64,000 bases of DNA from Nodosilinea sp. PGN35 (GTDB lineage Bacteria > Cyanobacteriota > Cyanobacteriia > Phormidesmidales > Phormidesmidaceae): contig NZ_JAQKQJ010000010.1 of assembly GCF_029109325.1 (NCBI RefSeq), positions 620,001 through 684,000 on the forward strand, written 5' to 3'. The notes below the pieces were generated by a model. That model saw only the letters and a list, made by a program, of their open reading frames with translations. It made no database searches and was not told the origin of the DNA. A program made the translations under genes and the position numbers. Positions 16,664-26,203 of this stretch are shown here, piece by piece (position 1 is the first letter of the stretch; every line of letters begins with the position of its first letter).

Positions 16664-16696
16664 AGATCCCAGGGTTTTGCAAAAACCCTGGGATCT
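16664..16696 (-). terminator. Strong hairpin after the NACHT gene
   Basis: AGATCCCAGGGTTTT and AAAACCCTGGGATCT form a perfect 15-bp stem with a 3-nt loop, directly after the NACHT stop codon. On the minus strand the stem is preceded by AAAG and ends in ...CTGGCAACC, so it may be a stem-only terminator or simply a palindromic repeat. A related motif flanks the STAND-TPR gene near 42309. Confidence 0.65.
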
Positions 16697-16702
16697 TTGC
16701 TG

Positions 16703-19195
16703 CTATAGGTTCACTATGGCATCGGGGACTGGATATTTTTCGATTTCGCTGAGGGGCAGCAGGAGGGTGTCTTCGATGTATTGCCGGGTGGCTTTGGTGA
16801 CGTAGCAATTGCTGTTGAGACATTCGATCAAAAACTGGTTGGCTCTGTAGTACTGAAGTGCTTGTCTTACTTGGTCGTCGCTAAATTCCCAATCGTATCC
16901 AATATCTCGATATGTAATCATTACAGTCCTCAGTAGATAAACCCACAATGGGCCAATCCATCGCCACCACCACTTAAATATGGTTTGACTCTCTCTATCA
17001 GGTAGTGCTGCCGTCAATTCCTGGATGTAAATCTTCACTTGAGGATCGACTTTGTCAGCCAGCTTCTCAGCGACAGAGAGATTGTAAATAAGATCGTGGT
17101 CGGGATCTTCAGCATTGGTGAACTCAAGGGCAAGAATTTTAGAGAAATAGAGGAAATCGTCAAGCGCAACGTCACAAGCACGGTCAAGATCGTAGTCAGG
17201 ATCAAGATCGACCTCAAAATCACGATCAAGAGAACGGGCGAGATTGTGGGAGTAACATTCAAGGCTAAATCCAAAGGAAAAGTAGAAAGCGCGAGTTACG
17301 GCAGGCCTATAGGATGTTTTGGCTGAAGTTGCTTTTTGTTTTACCCAATCTAAAAAGAGCTGTAGATTCGAGGTTGTACTGCTGTTATCGGCTAGGAGAC
17401 AATCGATCTGTAGCTTCATTAAAGTCAGTAACGTATCAGCCTGAGGCAACATCTCAACTGAAAGTAAAAAGACTTCACGGTAGCGTTCTTCGGTGATGTG
17501 AGCAGCCAGATTTTGTAACACCAGCTTTGGATTAGTAGTGGAGTTAATGATGTGCTGAGCAGTGAAGTATTCCTGAAAAGTGAGATGAGAAAATGAGTAA
17601 ATACCCCTGGCTCGCTTTATCAGCAAGCCGTTCTGGGACTCGATAGATTTCAGCACAGCTTCGCCGTCTAGTTGCAGGGCTTCGTCGTCGTTGTTTGCAC
17701 CGGGCAGATCACAGATGTAGCGGATGATGTGTTGCTCAATGGCAACTTGCTTGAAGAAATAATTGCCTTGTTCAAAGGTTTCAAAGGCAAGATGGCTCAA
17801 CAACTTTTTCTTGTTTGGGAGTGATAGTCTCTTATAGATCAGATCTCTTCTAATACCCTTCCTATCGTCCCACCTGCTCAGAAGCCAGTCTGTTCCTTGT
17901 CGATAGAAATCAGAGCGATTCCTCGGGAATTCAGATGTTTCCTCAAATGCCAGGCAGAGTAAGGCTAGGAGGATCGGTGTAACTGCTAGTGCGCGAATAG
18001 GTTTATTATCCTTATCATTCAACTCTTTAATGAAAACTTTGGCCTTTTCAGGGTCATTCTTGCCGACAAACCACTTGGTAGCAAACTCGGTAATTTGCTC
18101 TAAGTTGAAATCGGCTACCTCCACTTCAGTAAATTGCCCAAAGATGTATTCCCTCACAGCAGTGCGGCAAGTGATCACGCACTGGCAATTTCTAAACTGG
18201 TGGGCAAAAGTTTTGATGTCTTGCAGGACTCGGTCGTGGTCGGTTTCTGAGACTTCGTCCAAACCATCCAGTAGCACAAGGGCTCGGCAATTGGTTTGGA
18301 TAGTGGTAAGGGCTTCGGCTTCTTTCACACCGCAGGCTTGCCACTGGGTTTGAATGTAAGTCTGTAGTTTAGGTTTTTTCTCGTCGTCAGCGTATTCCTT
18401 CAGCGTCACAAACACTGGCACCCGCTGAGGCTGAAATTCTCCCTGATTGCATAGAATGGCCAACCGCTTCAAAAAGGTGGTCTTACCCGCCCCCGGCTTG
18501 CCCAAAATCATCAATTGGCTGTGTTCTTCAACCGCTTGCAAACCATGGACTCTCGGTTGACGTACATGCCCGATCAAAAAGCGGTCAAAGTTTTCGGGGT
18601 CACATTTCAGCCACTCATCCCCTGGAGGTTGCTGATTCCTTGAGAGTTTTTTGAGAATGTTAACGTGGGTATAGATGTCGTCCAGGCCAATGGGCTGTTC
18701 CATATCCAGTACGTGCATAGTGCCGCAGCGGGATTGGATGTCGTCATGCACCTGAGCACGAATGCTCTTCACCAAGGCATTGACTTCTGTCCCGACTTCT
18801 ATAATCTCAGAGCCAGCTGGTGCTACCTTTCGATACTCACTCAACAAACAGTCGTGTAACTCACGGAGTTTCCCTGGTCCCTTTTGGCTAATTTCGCATT
18901 TAGTCCTGAACTTGGTGTAAACCCCAGTCATGCGGCTCCGCAAAGCGTTCACGCTGATATGCAAAGTGTCAGCATCCGCTTGCTCGTTGTCTTTATCGCC
19001 CAACCGCTTGATCAGTGCCTCAGTTTGCTCTGGCGATAGGTCGTAGCGTTTGGCCTGGGCTTTTAAAAAGTCGGCAGGTAAAGACTGCATAAACGCAACG
19101 GGGAGAAAATTTCGATACTGCAAGGTTAACCCATGCCAGAGCAAAGGGATTTGGGTAGCCTTCCTAACCAAATCGAGTCTTTTGGACAACGACAA
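16703..19195 (-). CDS. NACHT-domain NTPase with C-terminal helical domain
   Basis: 830 residues. Residues 40-100 contain a helix-turn-helix-like segment (LSPEQTEALIKRLGDKD, then LHISVNALRSRM). The NACHT domain follows: Walker A LGKPGAGKTTFLKR (231-244), Walker B LVLLDGLDEV (306-315), sensor ITCRTAVREY. After a winged-helix region (GIYSFSHLTFQEYFTAQHI) comes a helical C-terminus with an unusual Asp-Leu-Asp run (DFEVDLDPDYDLDRACD) and a final hydrophobic WWWRWIGPLWVYLLR. This matches bacterial NACHT/NCH proteins, some of which protect against phage; the ligand sensor and effector here are unknown. Base composition is clearly lower in GC than neighbours, suggesting horizontal origin. A small membrane-protein gene is divergent from it. 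Confidence 0.85.
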   Translation of the reverse strand: MSLSKRLDLVRKATQIPLLWHGLTLQYRNFLPVAFMQSLPADFLKAQAKRYDLSPEQTEALIKRLGDKDNEQADADTLHISVNALRSRMTGVYTKFRTKCEISQKGPGKLRELHDCLLSEYRKVAPAGSEIIEVGTEVNALVKSIRAQVHDDIQSRCGTMHVLDMEQPIGLDDIYTHVNILKKLSRNQQPPGDEWLKCDPENFDRFLIGHVRQPRVHGLQAVEEHSQLMILGKPGAGKTTFLKRLAILCNQGEFQPQRVPVFVTLKEYADDEKKPKLQTYIQTQWQACGVKEAEALTTIQTNCRALVLLDGLDEVSETDHDRVLQDIKTFAHQFRNCQCVITCRTAVREYIFGQFTEVEVADFNLEQITEFATKWFVGKNDPEKAKVFIKELNDKDNKPIRALAVTPILLALLCLAFEETSEFPRNRSDFYRQGTDWLLSRWDDRKGIRRDLIYKRLSLPNKKKLLSHLAFETFEQGNYFFKQVAIEQHIIRYICDLPGANNDDEALQLDGEAVLKSIESQNGLLIKRARGIYSFSHLTFQEYFTAQHIINSTTNPKLVLQNLAAHITEERYREVFLLSVEMLPQADTLLTLMKLQIDCLLADNSSTTSNLQLFLDWVKQKATSAKTSYRPAVTRAFYFSFGFSLECYSHNLARSLDRDFEVDLDPDYDLDRACDVALDDFLYFSKILALEFTNAEDPDHDLIYNLSVAEKLADKVDPQVKIYIQELTAALPDRESQTIFKWWWRWIGPLWVYLLRTVMITYRDIGYDWEFSDDQVRQALQYYRANQFLIECLNSNCYVTKATRQYIEDTLLLPLSEIEKYPVPDAIVNL

Positions 19196-19300
19196 GAGTT
19201 AAGTCAGGCCAAGTCAGCCCAGGTCAGCCAACATCAGGGAGAAAACCCCAAACTGCTCTTGCGACAGTGAATACATCAATTCACGCAAGGCATTAAACCT

Positions 19301-19501
19301 ATGAAAAAACCAAGCTTCAACCTGATTTTCGCCACCGTTCTATCGCTCATCCTCAGCTCTGGCGGCGCGGCCCTGCACCTGGCCAGCCAGCCTACTCTCA
19401 CCGAAGCGCAAACTCACCTGTTCAATACCGCGATCGCCCTCTGGACCACCGGCACCACCACCCTCATCGGCTTACTCGGCACCAACAAGCCCCATGCCTA
19501 A
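19301..19501 (+). CDS. Small two-span membrane protein beside the NACHT gene
   Basis: 66 residues. Two hydrophobic helices (LIFATVLSLILSSGGAAL and LWTTGTTTLIGLLG) flank a short acidic loop (LTEAQTHLFNTAI). Similar small proteins ending in GLLG are seen next to NTPase genes in other cyanobacteria (from memory). It starts 105 bp from the NACHT start, in the opposite direction, so the two share an intergenic promoter region that contains short direct repeats of AGTCAGCC. It could be a membrane effector, an immunity protein or unrelated; there is no direct evidence. Confidence 0.6.
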   Translation: MKKPSFNLIFATVLSLILSSGGAALHLASQPTLTEAQTHLFNTAIALWTTGTTTLIGLLGTNKPHA

Positions 19502-19514
19502 CCCATCCACCCCA

Positions 19515-20402
19515 TCACCCCATCACCCCTTTCCCCCGCCACACCGCATCCGCCACCCGGCACACGTCATGCATCTCCGCCCCATCGTGGACGCGGATAA
19601 TGTCAGCTCCCCCGGCGATCGCCGCACAGCAGGCCGCCGCTGTGCCCCACACCCGCCGCTGGGGGTCGGGCTGGTCTAAAATCCAGCCGATGAAGCTCTT
19701 GCGGGAAGGGCCAACCAGCAGCGGCAGCCCCAGATCGCGAAACCGGCTGATCTGCCGCAGCAGCTCCAGGCTTTGCTCGTAGGTTTTGGCAAAGCCCAGG
19801 CCGGGGTCCACGGCAATTTTGCTGGGTTTGACGCCCACCGCGATCGCCGCCTCGATCTGGTGCTGCAAAAATTCGTGGATCTCGCCCACCAGATCGTGAT
19901 ATTCGGTGCGCTGCTGCATGGTGATTGGGGTGCCCCGCAGGTGCATGATCATAATTGGCACCCCCAGGTCGGCCACCGTTGAGAGCATGCCCTTGTCATA
20001 GGTGCCCGCCGAAATATCGTTGACAATATCGGCCCCCGCCCGCACCGCCGCCCGCGCCACCGATGACCGGGTGGTATCCACCGAAATAATCGCCTGGGCC
20101 AGGGTGTCGTCGTCGTCGCGGCGAATCGCCTCAATCACCGGAATCACCCGCTCCAGCTCCTCGGTGCGGGAAATTGACTCGGCCCCAGGCCGGGTAGACT
20201 GGCCGCCAATGTCGAGAATGTCGGTGCCGTGGTGCACCAGATGGCGCGCCTGGGCCATTGCCCGTTCGACAGTATTGAACTGGCCGCCGTCGCTAAAGCT
20301 GTCGGGGGTGATGTTGAGCACCCCCATAATGTACGTGCGGCTGCCCCAGGTGAAGGTGCGATCGCGAATTGTCCAGGGAGCGGGGGCTGTCAGCACAGAC
20401 AT
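19515..20402 (-). CDS. folP: Dihydropteroate synthase
   Basis: 295 residues. Signature 1, MGVLNITPDSFSDGG (about residues 26-40), and signature 2, DILDIGGQSTRPGA (61-74), bind the pterin pyrophosphate and p-aminobenzoate. Also present are VDTTRSSVA, NDISAG, DPGLGFAKT and GPSRKSFIG. The enzyme condenses dihydropterin pyrophosphate with p-aminobenzoate in folate synthesis and is the sulfonamide target; it acts in the cytoplasm. Length is standard. The stop is 13 bp from the stop of the small membrane-protein gene (convergent). Upstream lies an AACGTT repeat and then the amino acid transporter operon. Confidence 0.95.
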   Translation of the reverse strand: MSVLTAPAPWTIRDRTFTWGSRTYIMGVLNITPDSFSDGGQFNTVERAMAQARHLVHHGTDILDIGGQSTRPGAESISRTEELERVIPVIEAIRRDDDDTLAQAIISVDTTRSSVARAAVRAGADIVNDISAGTYDKGMLSTVADLGVPIMIMHLRGTPITMQQRTEYHDLVGEIHEFLQHQIEAAIAVGVKPSKIAVDPGLGFAKTYEQSLELLRQISRFRDLGLPLLVGPSRKSFIGWILDQPDPQRRVWGTAAACCAAIAGGADIIRVHDGAEMHDVCRVADAVWRGKGVMG

Positions 20403-20452
20403 GATAATTAACTCAGCTAGACCTCTGCCTAGCTTAGCGGAAATGGTGGGGG

Positions 20453-20482
20453 GAACGTTGGAACGTTCTAACGCTCTAACGC
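20453..20482. repeat. AACGTT heptad repeat, copy 2
   Basis: GAACGTT, GGAACGT, TCTAACG, CTCTAAC follow with a 7-bp period between folP and the transporter ATPase gene. Same family as near 13552, 22763, 38191 and 41000. Confidence 0.75.
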
Positions 20483-20487
20483 AGTCT

Positions 20488-21210
20488 CTACAACACCTTC
20501 TCTAAAAACTGCTGGGCGCGATCGCTCTTCGGCGCACTAAAGAACACATCCGGCGGCGCGTCTTCCACCAGGTAGCCGCCGTCGAGAAACAGCACGCGAT
20601 CGGCCACCTCGCGGGCAAAGCCCATCTCGTGGGTGACGATGCACATGGTAATGCCTGTTTCCACCAGGGCTTTCATCACCTCCAGCACTTCTTTGACCAT
20701 TTCGGGGTCGAGGGCGCTGGTGGGTTCGTCAAACAGCATCACGGCGGGTTCCATGGCCAGGGCGCGGGCGATCGCCACCCGCTGCTTTTGCCCCCCCGAC
20801 AGCCGCGAGGGGTACTGGTCGGCCTTTTCCGCCAGCCCCACCTTGGTGAGCAAATCCAGCGCGATCTTGCTGGCGTCGGCCTTGGAGAGGCCCTTTACCT
20901 TCATCGGCGCGTAGGTGAGGTTGCCCATCACCGTCTTGTGGGGAAACAGGTTGAAGTGCTGAAACACCATGCCCACGTTTTGGCGCACCTTGAGAATGTC
21001 GCACTTGGGGGAGGTGATATCGATCCCATCGACGAAGATGTGCCCGGCGGTGGGCACCTCCAGCAGGTTGATGCAGCGCAGCAGCGTCGATTTGCCCGAC
21101 CCCGAGGGGCCGATGATCGCCACCACCTCGCCGCTGCCCACCTCAGTCGAAATATCCTTCAACACCTCCAGCGGCCCGAAGGATTTGACTAAATGCTCGA
21201 TTCTAATCAC
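20488..21210 (-). CDS. Polar amino acid ABC transporter, ATP-binding protein
   Basis: 240 residues. Walker A is [12 protein letters not shown] (residues 34-45), the Q-loop is [10 protein letters not shown], the signature is [16 protein letters not shown], and Walker B is [14 protein letters not shown] with the catalytic Glu, followed by the H-loop [12 protein letters not shown]. This is the GlnQ/HisP class that energises uptake of polar amino acids. It is the last gene of a three-gene operon and its start overlaps the end of the permease gene by 8 bp. Confidence 0.93.
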   Translation of the reverse strand: MIRIEHLVKSFGPLEVLKDISTEVGSGEVVAIIGPSGSGKSTLLRCINLLEVPTAGHIFVDGIDITSPKCDILKVRQNVGMVFQHFNLFPHKTVMGNLTYAPMKVKGLSKADASKIALDLLTKVGLAEKADQYPSRLSGGQKQRVAIARALAMEPAVMLFDEPTSALDPEMVKEVLEVMKALVETGITMCIVTHEMGFAREVADRVLFLDGGYLVEDAPPDVFFSAPKSDRAQQFLEKVL

Positions 21211-21862
21211 TGCGGCGCATCCTCCGCTCTAGAACTTGGGCGGCCTGGGTCAGGCCCATGACCATGACGTAATAGATCACCCCCACCACGATCAGCGGCT
21301 CAAAGTAGAGGAAGGTCTGCCCGGCCACCACCTGGGCCCGCCGCATCAGGTCTAATACCCCAATGGTAGACACCAGGGCCGAATCTTTCAGTAGCGCAAT
21401 GGTCTCATTCACCAGGGCGGGCAAAATGTTCTTAAACGCCTGGGGCAAAATAATGTCGAGCATCATCGGGCGGTAGGCCACCCCCAGCGACATCGAAGCC
21501 TCCCGCTGGCCCTTGTCCACCGCCATAATGCCCGCCCGAATGGTCTCCGAGCTGTAGGCCGCCGAGTTGAGCGAAAAGGTAAACACCCCCGCCTCAATGG
21601 GTGAGATGCGGTAGCCAATCAGCTGGGGGGTGGCAAAGTACACCAGCGCCAGCTGCAAAATCAGCGGCGTGCCCCGAAAGATCGAGGTGTAGAACTCCGC
21701 AAACCAGCGCAGCGGCTTGATCTTAGAGATCTTGAGCAGCGACAGCAGCGTGCCCAGGGTAAAGCCAAACAGGGCCGACAGCACCGTAAAGCGGAGGGTA
21801 ACCAGAATGCCATTCAGGATGAAGGGCAGCGATGGAATAATTTGGCCGAAGTCTAAGTTCAT
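21203..21862 (-). CDS. Polar amino acid ABC transporter, permease
   Basis: 219 residues with about five membrane spans. The N-terminal [20 protein letters not shown] and the EAA loop ESMSLG-like stretch [21 protein letters not shown] are typical of HisM/GlnP permeases of amino acid importers. The single permease gene would form a homodimer with two ATPase subunits. It starts 24 bp after the binding-protein gene and ends inside the ATPase start, so the three are translationally linked. Confidence 0.92.
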   Translation of the reverse strand: MNLDFGQIIPSLPFILNGILVTLRFTVLSALFGFTLGTLLSLLKISKIKPLRWFAEFYTSIFRGTPLILQLALVYFATPQLIGYRISPIEAGVFTFSLNSAAYSSETIRAGIMAVDKGQREASMSLGVAYRPMMLDIILPQAFKNILPALVNETIALLKDSALVSTIGVLDLMRRAQVVAGQTFLYFEPLIVVGVIYYVMVMGLTQAAQVLERRMRRSD

Positions 21863-21885
21863 AGAGTTGGGTTCCCAGGCTTTGG

Positions 21886-22686
21886 CTACTCAGCCCGATC
21901 GCCAAACCACTTCACGATTAGCTCCTCCATCAGGCCGCTCGACTCCATTTCGGCCAGCACTCGGTTAAACTCAGGCACTAGCTCGGAGTCTTTAGGAAAG
22001 GCGATCGCTGAGCCCGCCGCCCCTTCCTCTTCAATTTCGACGGCTTCGAGGTCGGGGTTGTTGGCCAAAAAGCCCTCGGCTACCGTGTCTTCAATGATGG
22101 CGGCATCGATGCGGCCCGACCTGAGTTCTTGAATGATCTCGTTGATGCGGTTGAGGGGCGAGAGCTGAATACCGGGAATCTCCGCCACCAGATCGTTAGC
22201 CAGCTCCTCTTGAATGGAGCCCAGCTGCACGCCCACGGTCTTGCCATCGAGGTCTGCGGTTGAGGTAATACCGCCCCCTGAGGGAAACACGATGGTCTGC
22301 CGGGCATCGTAATAAATATCAGAGAAATCGACGTTTTGCTGGCGCTCTTCGGTGGGGGTCATGCCCGCCATCACAAAGTCGGCCCGCCCCGCCTGAAGCG
22401 CAGGAATTAAGCCGTTAAAGTCGATGTTGGTAATCTCTAGTTCGTAGCCCAGCTCGGTGGCGATGTGGCGGGCAATGTCGATATCGAAGCCGACAATTTC
22501 TTCGGTGCCCCCGGCGGTTTCCACAAACTCGTAGGGGGGATAGTCGGCGGAGGTGGCCATGGTCAGCACCTCACCGCCTGCGCCTGCACCGCCAGCCTCG
22601 CCAGCGGGCCGGTCGCCACCACAGGCGACGGTCAACCCCAGGGTGGTCAGCGCCAAAGCAGACGTCAAAACCCAACGTCGTTTCAT
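21886..22686 (-). CDS. Polar amino acid ABC transporter, substrate-binding lipoprotein
   Basis: 266 residues. The signal peptide ends in a lipobox (LTVACGG, about residues 18-24), so the protein is tethered to the periplasmic face. Segments SADYPPYEF, VGFDIDIARHIATELG and FVMAGMTPTEERQQ are those of SBP family 3 proteins (GlnH/HisJ/ArtJ). The conserved Arg-and-Asp ligand pattern indicates binding of an alpha-amino acid, but the exact side-chain specificity cannot be told. It is the first gene of the transporter operon, so its upstream gap carries the promoter. Confidence 0.93.
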   Translation of the reverse strand: MKRRWVLTSALALTTLGLTVACGGDRPAGEAGGAGAGGEVLTMATSADYPPYEFVETAGGTEEIVGFDIDIARHIATELGYELEITNIDFNGLIPALQAGRADFVMAGMTPTEERQQNVDFSDIYYDARQTIVFPSGGGITSTADLDGKTVGVQLGSIQEELANDLVAEIPGIQLSPLNRINEIIQELRSGRIDAAIIEDTVAEGFLANNPDLEAVEIEEEGAAGSAIAFPKDSELVPEFNRVLAEMESSGLMEELIVKWFGDRAE

Positions 22687-23050
22687 GGAATCTCCTCACA
22701 GATGGTCAAGTCAGGGGGCAAGGCTATAGCTGTAGCCAGTCTAGTTAGGACAATTTCCCTGGGAACGTTCAAACGCTTGAACATTCCTGGGGTGGCTGAA
22801 TGTCTTAACCCAATTGACCATGCTATACGCCTCTACTAGCAGTCTGCCATTCCCCTGACTAGCTTGCAGAGATTTTTTTTCTACCACAGTGATAAATGCT
22901 ACCGTTTGAGCAGTTGTGAGCATCGGTTGTGATGACCGAGCGCCCTGGGTCAGCCCCTGGGCAATTTCAACGCCGCTGGCTTTGAGGGCATTGCTCAGGC
23001 ATCGTCGGATTGGGGCGGAGGCTGGAGCAACCGTGCCGGGGGCGATCGCC
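22687..23050. other. Gene-free interval upstream of the amino acid transporter operon
   Basis: About 360 bp. It carries one AACGTT palindrome (listed separately) and an A/T-rich stretch (GATTTTTTTTCTACC) around 22872. The open frames across it look non-coding. It must contain the operon promoter, but I could not identify an NtcA or other operator with confidence. Confidence 0.5.
22763..22788. repeat. AACGTT palindromic repeat, copy 3
   Basis: GAACGTTCAAACG followed by CTTGAACATTCC is a near palindrome built of heptamers. Same family as the other AACGTT sites in this window. Confidence 0.75.
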
Positions 23051-23320
23051 CTAACCAGCTTTGTCCTGGGACAAAAAGCGCTCGTTCATCTCGGTGGTAG
23101 ACCAGTGATACTCCAGGTCAATATTGCTCTGCTTGCAGGACTCTTCAATCTGGCGCTGCTGCGACAGTGCCTTGCGCAGGGTAATGATCAGCTCCTGCAC
23201 CTGGAGCCGTAGATGAGGATTTTGGTAGGCCGTGGCCATGGTCTGCTGCTCAAGCAGGCGCAGCAGCAGCTCGTAGTGAATATGGGAGGGTAGCGGGAGC
23301 GGTTTGCCTAACTGTGCCAT
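23051..23320 (-). CDS. DUF5340-like small helical protein
   Basis: 89 residues, soluble and strongly helical. PLPLPSHIHYELLLRLLEQQT and QVQELIITLRKALSQQRQ recall the cyanobacterial DUF5340 family of unknown function. The C-terminal third (IDLEYHWSTTEMNERF) is less conserved-looking. It is 60 bp downstream of trpC on the same strand and may be cotranscribed, but nothing ties it to tryptophan synthesis. Confidence 0.68.
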   Translation of the reverse strand: MAQLGKPLPLPSHIHYELLLRLLEQQTMATAYQNPHLRLQVQELIITLRKALSQQRQIEESCKQSNIDLEYHWSTTEMNERFLSQDKAG

Positions 23321-23380
23321 TGCGGTGCTCCAGGGTGCGATCTGTTGATTAAATCAGGAACTTAATAAAGCTTAAGGGCT

Positions 23381-24268
23381 TTAGTCTGTGTTTTTTTCGT
23401 AAAGTTGGTCGATGGCCAGGCCCGGATCGGGCTGGCGAATGAGCGATTCGCCCACCAGCACGGCCCCGGCCCCGGCGGCGGTGACTGCCTGCAAATGGTT
23501 CGGGGTATGAATGCCCGACTCGCTGACCACCAGGGCCTCGCTGAGCTGTTCGCGCCGGGCGGCAATTAGCTCGGCGGTGGTCTCTAGGCGGGTGGTAAAG
23601 GTCTCCAGGTCGCGGTTGTTGATGCCGATGAGCGCCAGGCCAGGCACCGCCAGCACCCGGTCTAACTCCTCCAGGGTGTGCACTTCAAGCAGCACCGCCA
23701 TGCCCAGGGCCTTGGCAATCTGCACAAAGTAGGCCAGATCCTGGTCAGAGAGAATGGCGGCGATCAGCAGCACCGCGTCGGCCCCCTTGGAGCGGGCCAG
23801 GTACATCTGGTAAGGGTAGATGATGAACTCTTTACACAGCAGCGGCAGGTCAACTACTTGCCGAATTTGGCTCAGGTAGTCAAAATCGCCGTGGAAGAAG
23901 GTCTTGTCGGTGAGCACCGAGAGGCAGCTGGCCCCGTGGGCGGCGTAGGTCTGGGCGATCGCCACCGGGTCGAAGTCAGGCCGCATCACCCCCTGGCTGG
24001 GGGAGGCTTTTTTGACTTCGGCAATCAGCGCCGGGGTGGTGCGCCCGTCGCGCAGGGCGGCGATGAAGTCGCGGGGCGGGGGGGCATCGAGCACCTGCCG
24101 CTGCAAGTCGGCCAGGGGCAGGCGCTCGCGCAGGGCGGCCACCTCAGTCTCTTTGTGCCAGACAATCTTTTCTAAGATATTGCGGGGCTCGGCATCGTCC
24201 ACTTTAATCTGGTATTGCAAGTGTTTGACCGCAACAGCGGGGTTGGGAGGGCGGCGGCGAATCTTCAT
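23381..24268 (-). CDS. trpC: Indole-3-glycerol-phosphate synthase
   Basis: 295 residues, a TIM barrel. Catalytic and substrate-binding segments are [13 protein letters not shown] (catalytic Lys), [26 protein letters not shown] (second Lys), [22 protein letters not shown] and [12 protein letters not shown]. The enzyme closes the indole ring of carboxyphenylaminodeoxyribulose phosphate in tryptophan synthesis. A 30-residue N-terminal extension ([19 protein letters not shown]) is usual in cyanobacterial TrpC. It stands alone without other trp genes; upstream is a repeat cluster. Confidence 0.95.
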   Translation of the reverse strand: MKIRRRPPNPAVAVKHLQYQIKVDDAEPRNILEKIVWHKETEVAALRERLPLADLQRQVLDAPPPRDFIAALRDGRTTPALIAEVKKASPSQGVMRPDFDPVAIAQTYAAHGASCLSVLTDKTFFHGDFDYLSQIRQVVDLPLLCKEFIIYPYQMYLARSKGADAVLLIAAILSDQDLAYFVQIAKALGMAVLLEVHTLEELDRVLAVPGLALIGINNRDLETFTTRLETTAELIAARREQLSEALVVSESGIHTPNHLQAVTAAGAGAVLVGESLIRQPDPGLAIDQLYEKNTD

Positions 24269-24497
24269 CGATTTTGGAGTTTGGATTTTAGGTTTTGGAT
24301 TGTAGGGTGGGCACTGCCCACCATCAACCTCAGCAAAAAGACCAATGAATCAGCTCAGGATTGTAGGGTGGGCTATGCCCCACCATTCACTTCGGGGAAG
24401 AACCAATAGATTAGATATAGAGCATGGGGCGATCGCAAGCACCGTACTCCCGGTCTTTTCCGCAGTGGGGAGGTGGGCAGTGCCCACCCTACAACGG
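24269..24497. repeat. Cluster of GTAGGGTGGGCA palindromic repeats
   Basis: Three copies lie between trpC and lpdA. The copies at 24302-24322 and, inverted, at 24472-24492 are the same 21-bp sequence, whose core is TAGGGTGGGCACTGCCCACC; the copy at 24363-24384 differs by a few bases. Next to the first is a TTTTGGA heptamer array (ATTTTGG, AGTTTGG, ATTTTAG, GTTTTGG). The same 21-bp sequence also occurs inside menE. Confidence 0.88.
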
Positions 24498-25934
24498 TTA
24501 GGCAGAGACCACGACGGCGCGCTTGAAGGCTTCGTCCAGCACCTCCGAGAGGGTGGGATGGGTGTGGACGTAGAAGGACAGCTCGGTAACGGTCTGGCCA
24601 TTGGCGATCGCATTGGCCGCCTCCTGAATCAGGTCCGCCGCGTGCATGCCAATGATGTGAGCGCCGAGAATTTCGCCCGTGTCTTTGCGGTAGATCACCT
24701 TGGCCAGTCCGTCGCCCTCGCCCTCGGCCAGGGCCTTGGAGTTGCCCTTGAAGTAGGTTTTCACGGTGTCGATGGCATAGCCCTCGGCCTCGGCCAGGGT
24801 CTTGGCGGCGGGTTCGGTCAGGCCCACAAAGCTGACCTCGGGGTGGGTAAAGGCCGCCGCCGGAATGCTCAGGTAGTTGATCTGCCGCGGCTCGCCGCAG
24901 ATGGTCTCTACCGTCAAAATGCCCTGGGCCGAGGCGGCGTGGGCCAGCATCATTTTGCCAGTGGCGTCACCGATCGCCCACAGGTGGGGCACCGGCTCGC
25001 CGTTGCGGGTCACCTGTAAATAGTCATTCACCGGAATAAAGCCCCGGCGATCGGTTTCCACACCGACCTTCTCCAGGCCCAGATCCTTGGTGGCGGGGAT
25101 GCGCCCGGTGGCCACCAGGCAGGCGTCCACCTCCAGGGTTTCCACCACCTCGCGGGTTTCGCGATCGGCCAGCTCAATCACCACCGGGCTGCCGGGGGTG
25201 ACCTTTTGGGCGATCACCCCGGCGCGGGTCTCGATGTCGCGGGGGGCAATCAGCACCCGCTGGGCGATCTTGGCGATGTCGGGGTCGAAGGTGGGCATCA
25301 GCTGATCCAGCGCTTCGATAATCGTGACCTCGCAGCCCAGAGCGGTGTAGACATCCGAAAATTCCAGGCCGATGTAGCCGCTGCCGATGATGGCGATCCA
25401 GTCGGGCAGCCAGTCGAGCTTCAGGGCTTCGTCGCTGGTAAACACCGTTTTGCCGTCGGTCTCAATGCCGGGGGGCACAAAGGGCACCGAGCCGGGCGAC
25501 AGAATGATGTCTCTGGCGGTGACAATTTTTTCGCCGTCGGGGGTGGCGATCGCCGCCTTTTGCTCCCCCGCCAGCCGCGCCCAGCCCTTAATAATGTCAA
25601 CCCCCAGCCGGGTGAGGCTGTTGGTCATATCGCCCTGGATCTTGCTGACCAGGTTTTTGGCGTGGTCGGCAATGGCTTCGCGATCGTAGCTGACATTCCC
25701 TACCGAAATGCCCAGGGACTTGAGGTGGTGCTCGTTGCGCAGCTCCCGCACCCGGCCCGACGCCGCCAGCAGCGCCTTCGAGGGAATGCAGCCCCGGTTG
25801 ACGCAGGTGCCCCCCATCACATCGGCTTCCACAATGGCCGTCTTTAACCCCCGCTTCACCGCGTGCAGGGCAGCCCCGTGGCCCCCTACCCCAGCACCAA
25901 TAATCAGCAGGTCGTAATCAAATGCGTCGCTCAC
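24498..25934 (-). CDS. lpdA: Dihydrolipoyl dehydrogenase
   Basis: 478 residues. The FAD motif is [17 protein letters not shown] (residues 9-25), the redox disulfide is in [15 protein letters not shown], the NAD motif is [32 protein letters not shown] is the second FAD block, and [11 protein letters not shown] holds the catalytic His-Glu pair at the C-terminus. It reoxidises lipoyl groups of the pyruvate dehydrogenase complex and of the glycine cleavage system. The repeat cluster begins only 6 bp after its stop codon. Upstream is an approximately 270-bp gap with no other gene. Confidence 0.95.
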   Translation of the reverse strand: MSDAFDYDLLIIGAGVGGHGAALHAVKRGLKTAIVEADVMGGTCVNRGCIPSKALLAASGRVRELRNEHHLKSLGISVGNVSYDREAIADHAKNLVSKIQGDMTNSLTRLGVDIIKGWARLAGEQKAAIATPDGEKIVTARDIILSPGSVPFVPPGIETDGKTVFTSDEALKLDWLPDWIAIIGSGYIGLEFSDVYTALGCEVTIIEALDQLMPTFDPDIAKIAQRVLIAPRDIETRAGVIAQKVTPGSPVVIELADRETREVVETLEVDACLVATGRIPATKDLGLEKVGVETDRRGFIPVNDYLQVTRNGEPVPHLWAIGDATGKMMLAHAASAQGILTVETICGEPRQINYLSIPAAAFTHPEVSFVGLTEPAAKTLAEAEGYAIDTVKTYFKGNSKALAEGEGDGLAKVIYRKDTGEILGAHIIGMHAADLIQEAANAIANGQTVTELSFYVHTHPTLSEVLDEAFKRAVVVSA

Positions 25935-26151
25935 AGCAGGCTCCTGAACAGGTGATCCAAAAGTAGGGTTGATTTCAGCTTAATTGGCAAGCTGGGTCTT
26001 GGCAGAGTGCTGCCCTCAGCCTAGCCGCAAACTTGGGCCAGAGGCACGGGGTCGCAGGGTATGGATTCTACGACATCCAAAGTTTCCTTTCATTCTTGAC
26101 CACCGAGAGCAATCAGACAAGCCGGGGAGGGTGGTGGAAGTTTTAAGTGTT

Positions 26152-26203
26152 TAGTTTTGAATTTTGAGTTTGGGGGTTGAACTCAAAATTCAAAATTCAA
26201 AAC
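26152..26203. repeat. TTTTGAG/CAAAACT heptamer array
   Basis: Heptamers GTTTTGA, ATTTTGA, GTTTGGG, GGTTGAA, CTCAAAA, TTCAAAA, TTCAAAA run without a break, the first half being the inverse of the second, so the transcript could fold back. It ends directly at the stop codon of the SpoU gene. Confidence 0.85.

Noticed and set aside
16664..16696. Riboswitch or small RNA downstream of the NACHT gene
   Set aside because: A simple 15-bp perfect stem with a 3-nt loop explains it as a terminator or repeat; no conserved aptamer elements.
22741..22923. 60-residue minus-strand open frame upstream of the amino acid transporter
   Set aside because: It runs through the AACGTT repeat and encodes NVQAFERS-like repeat translation rather than a protein.
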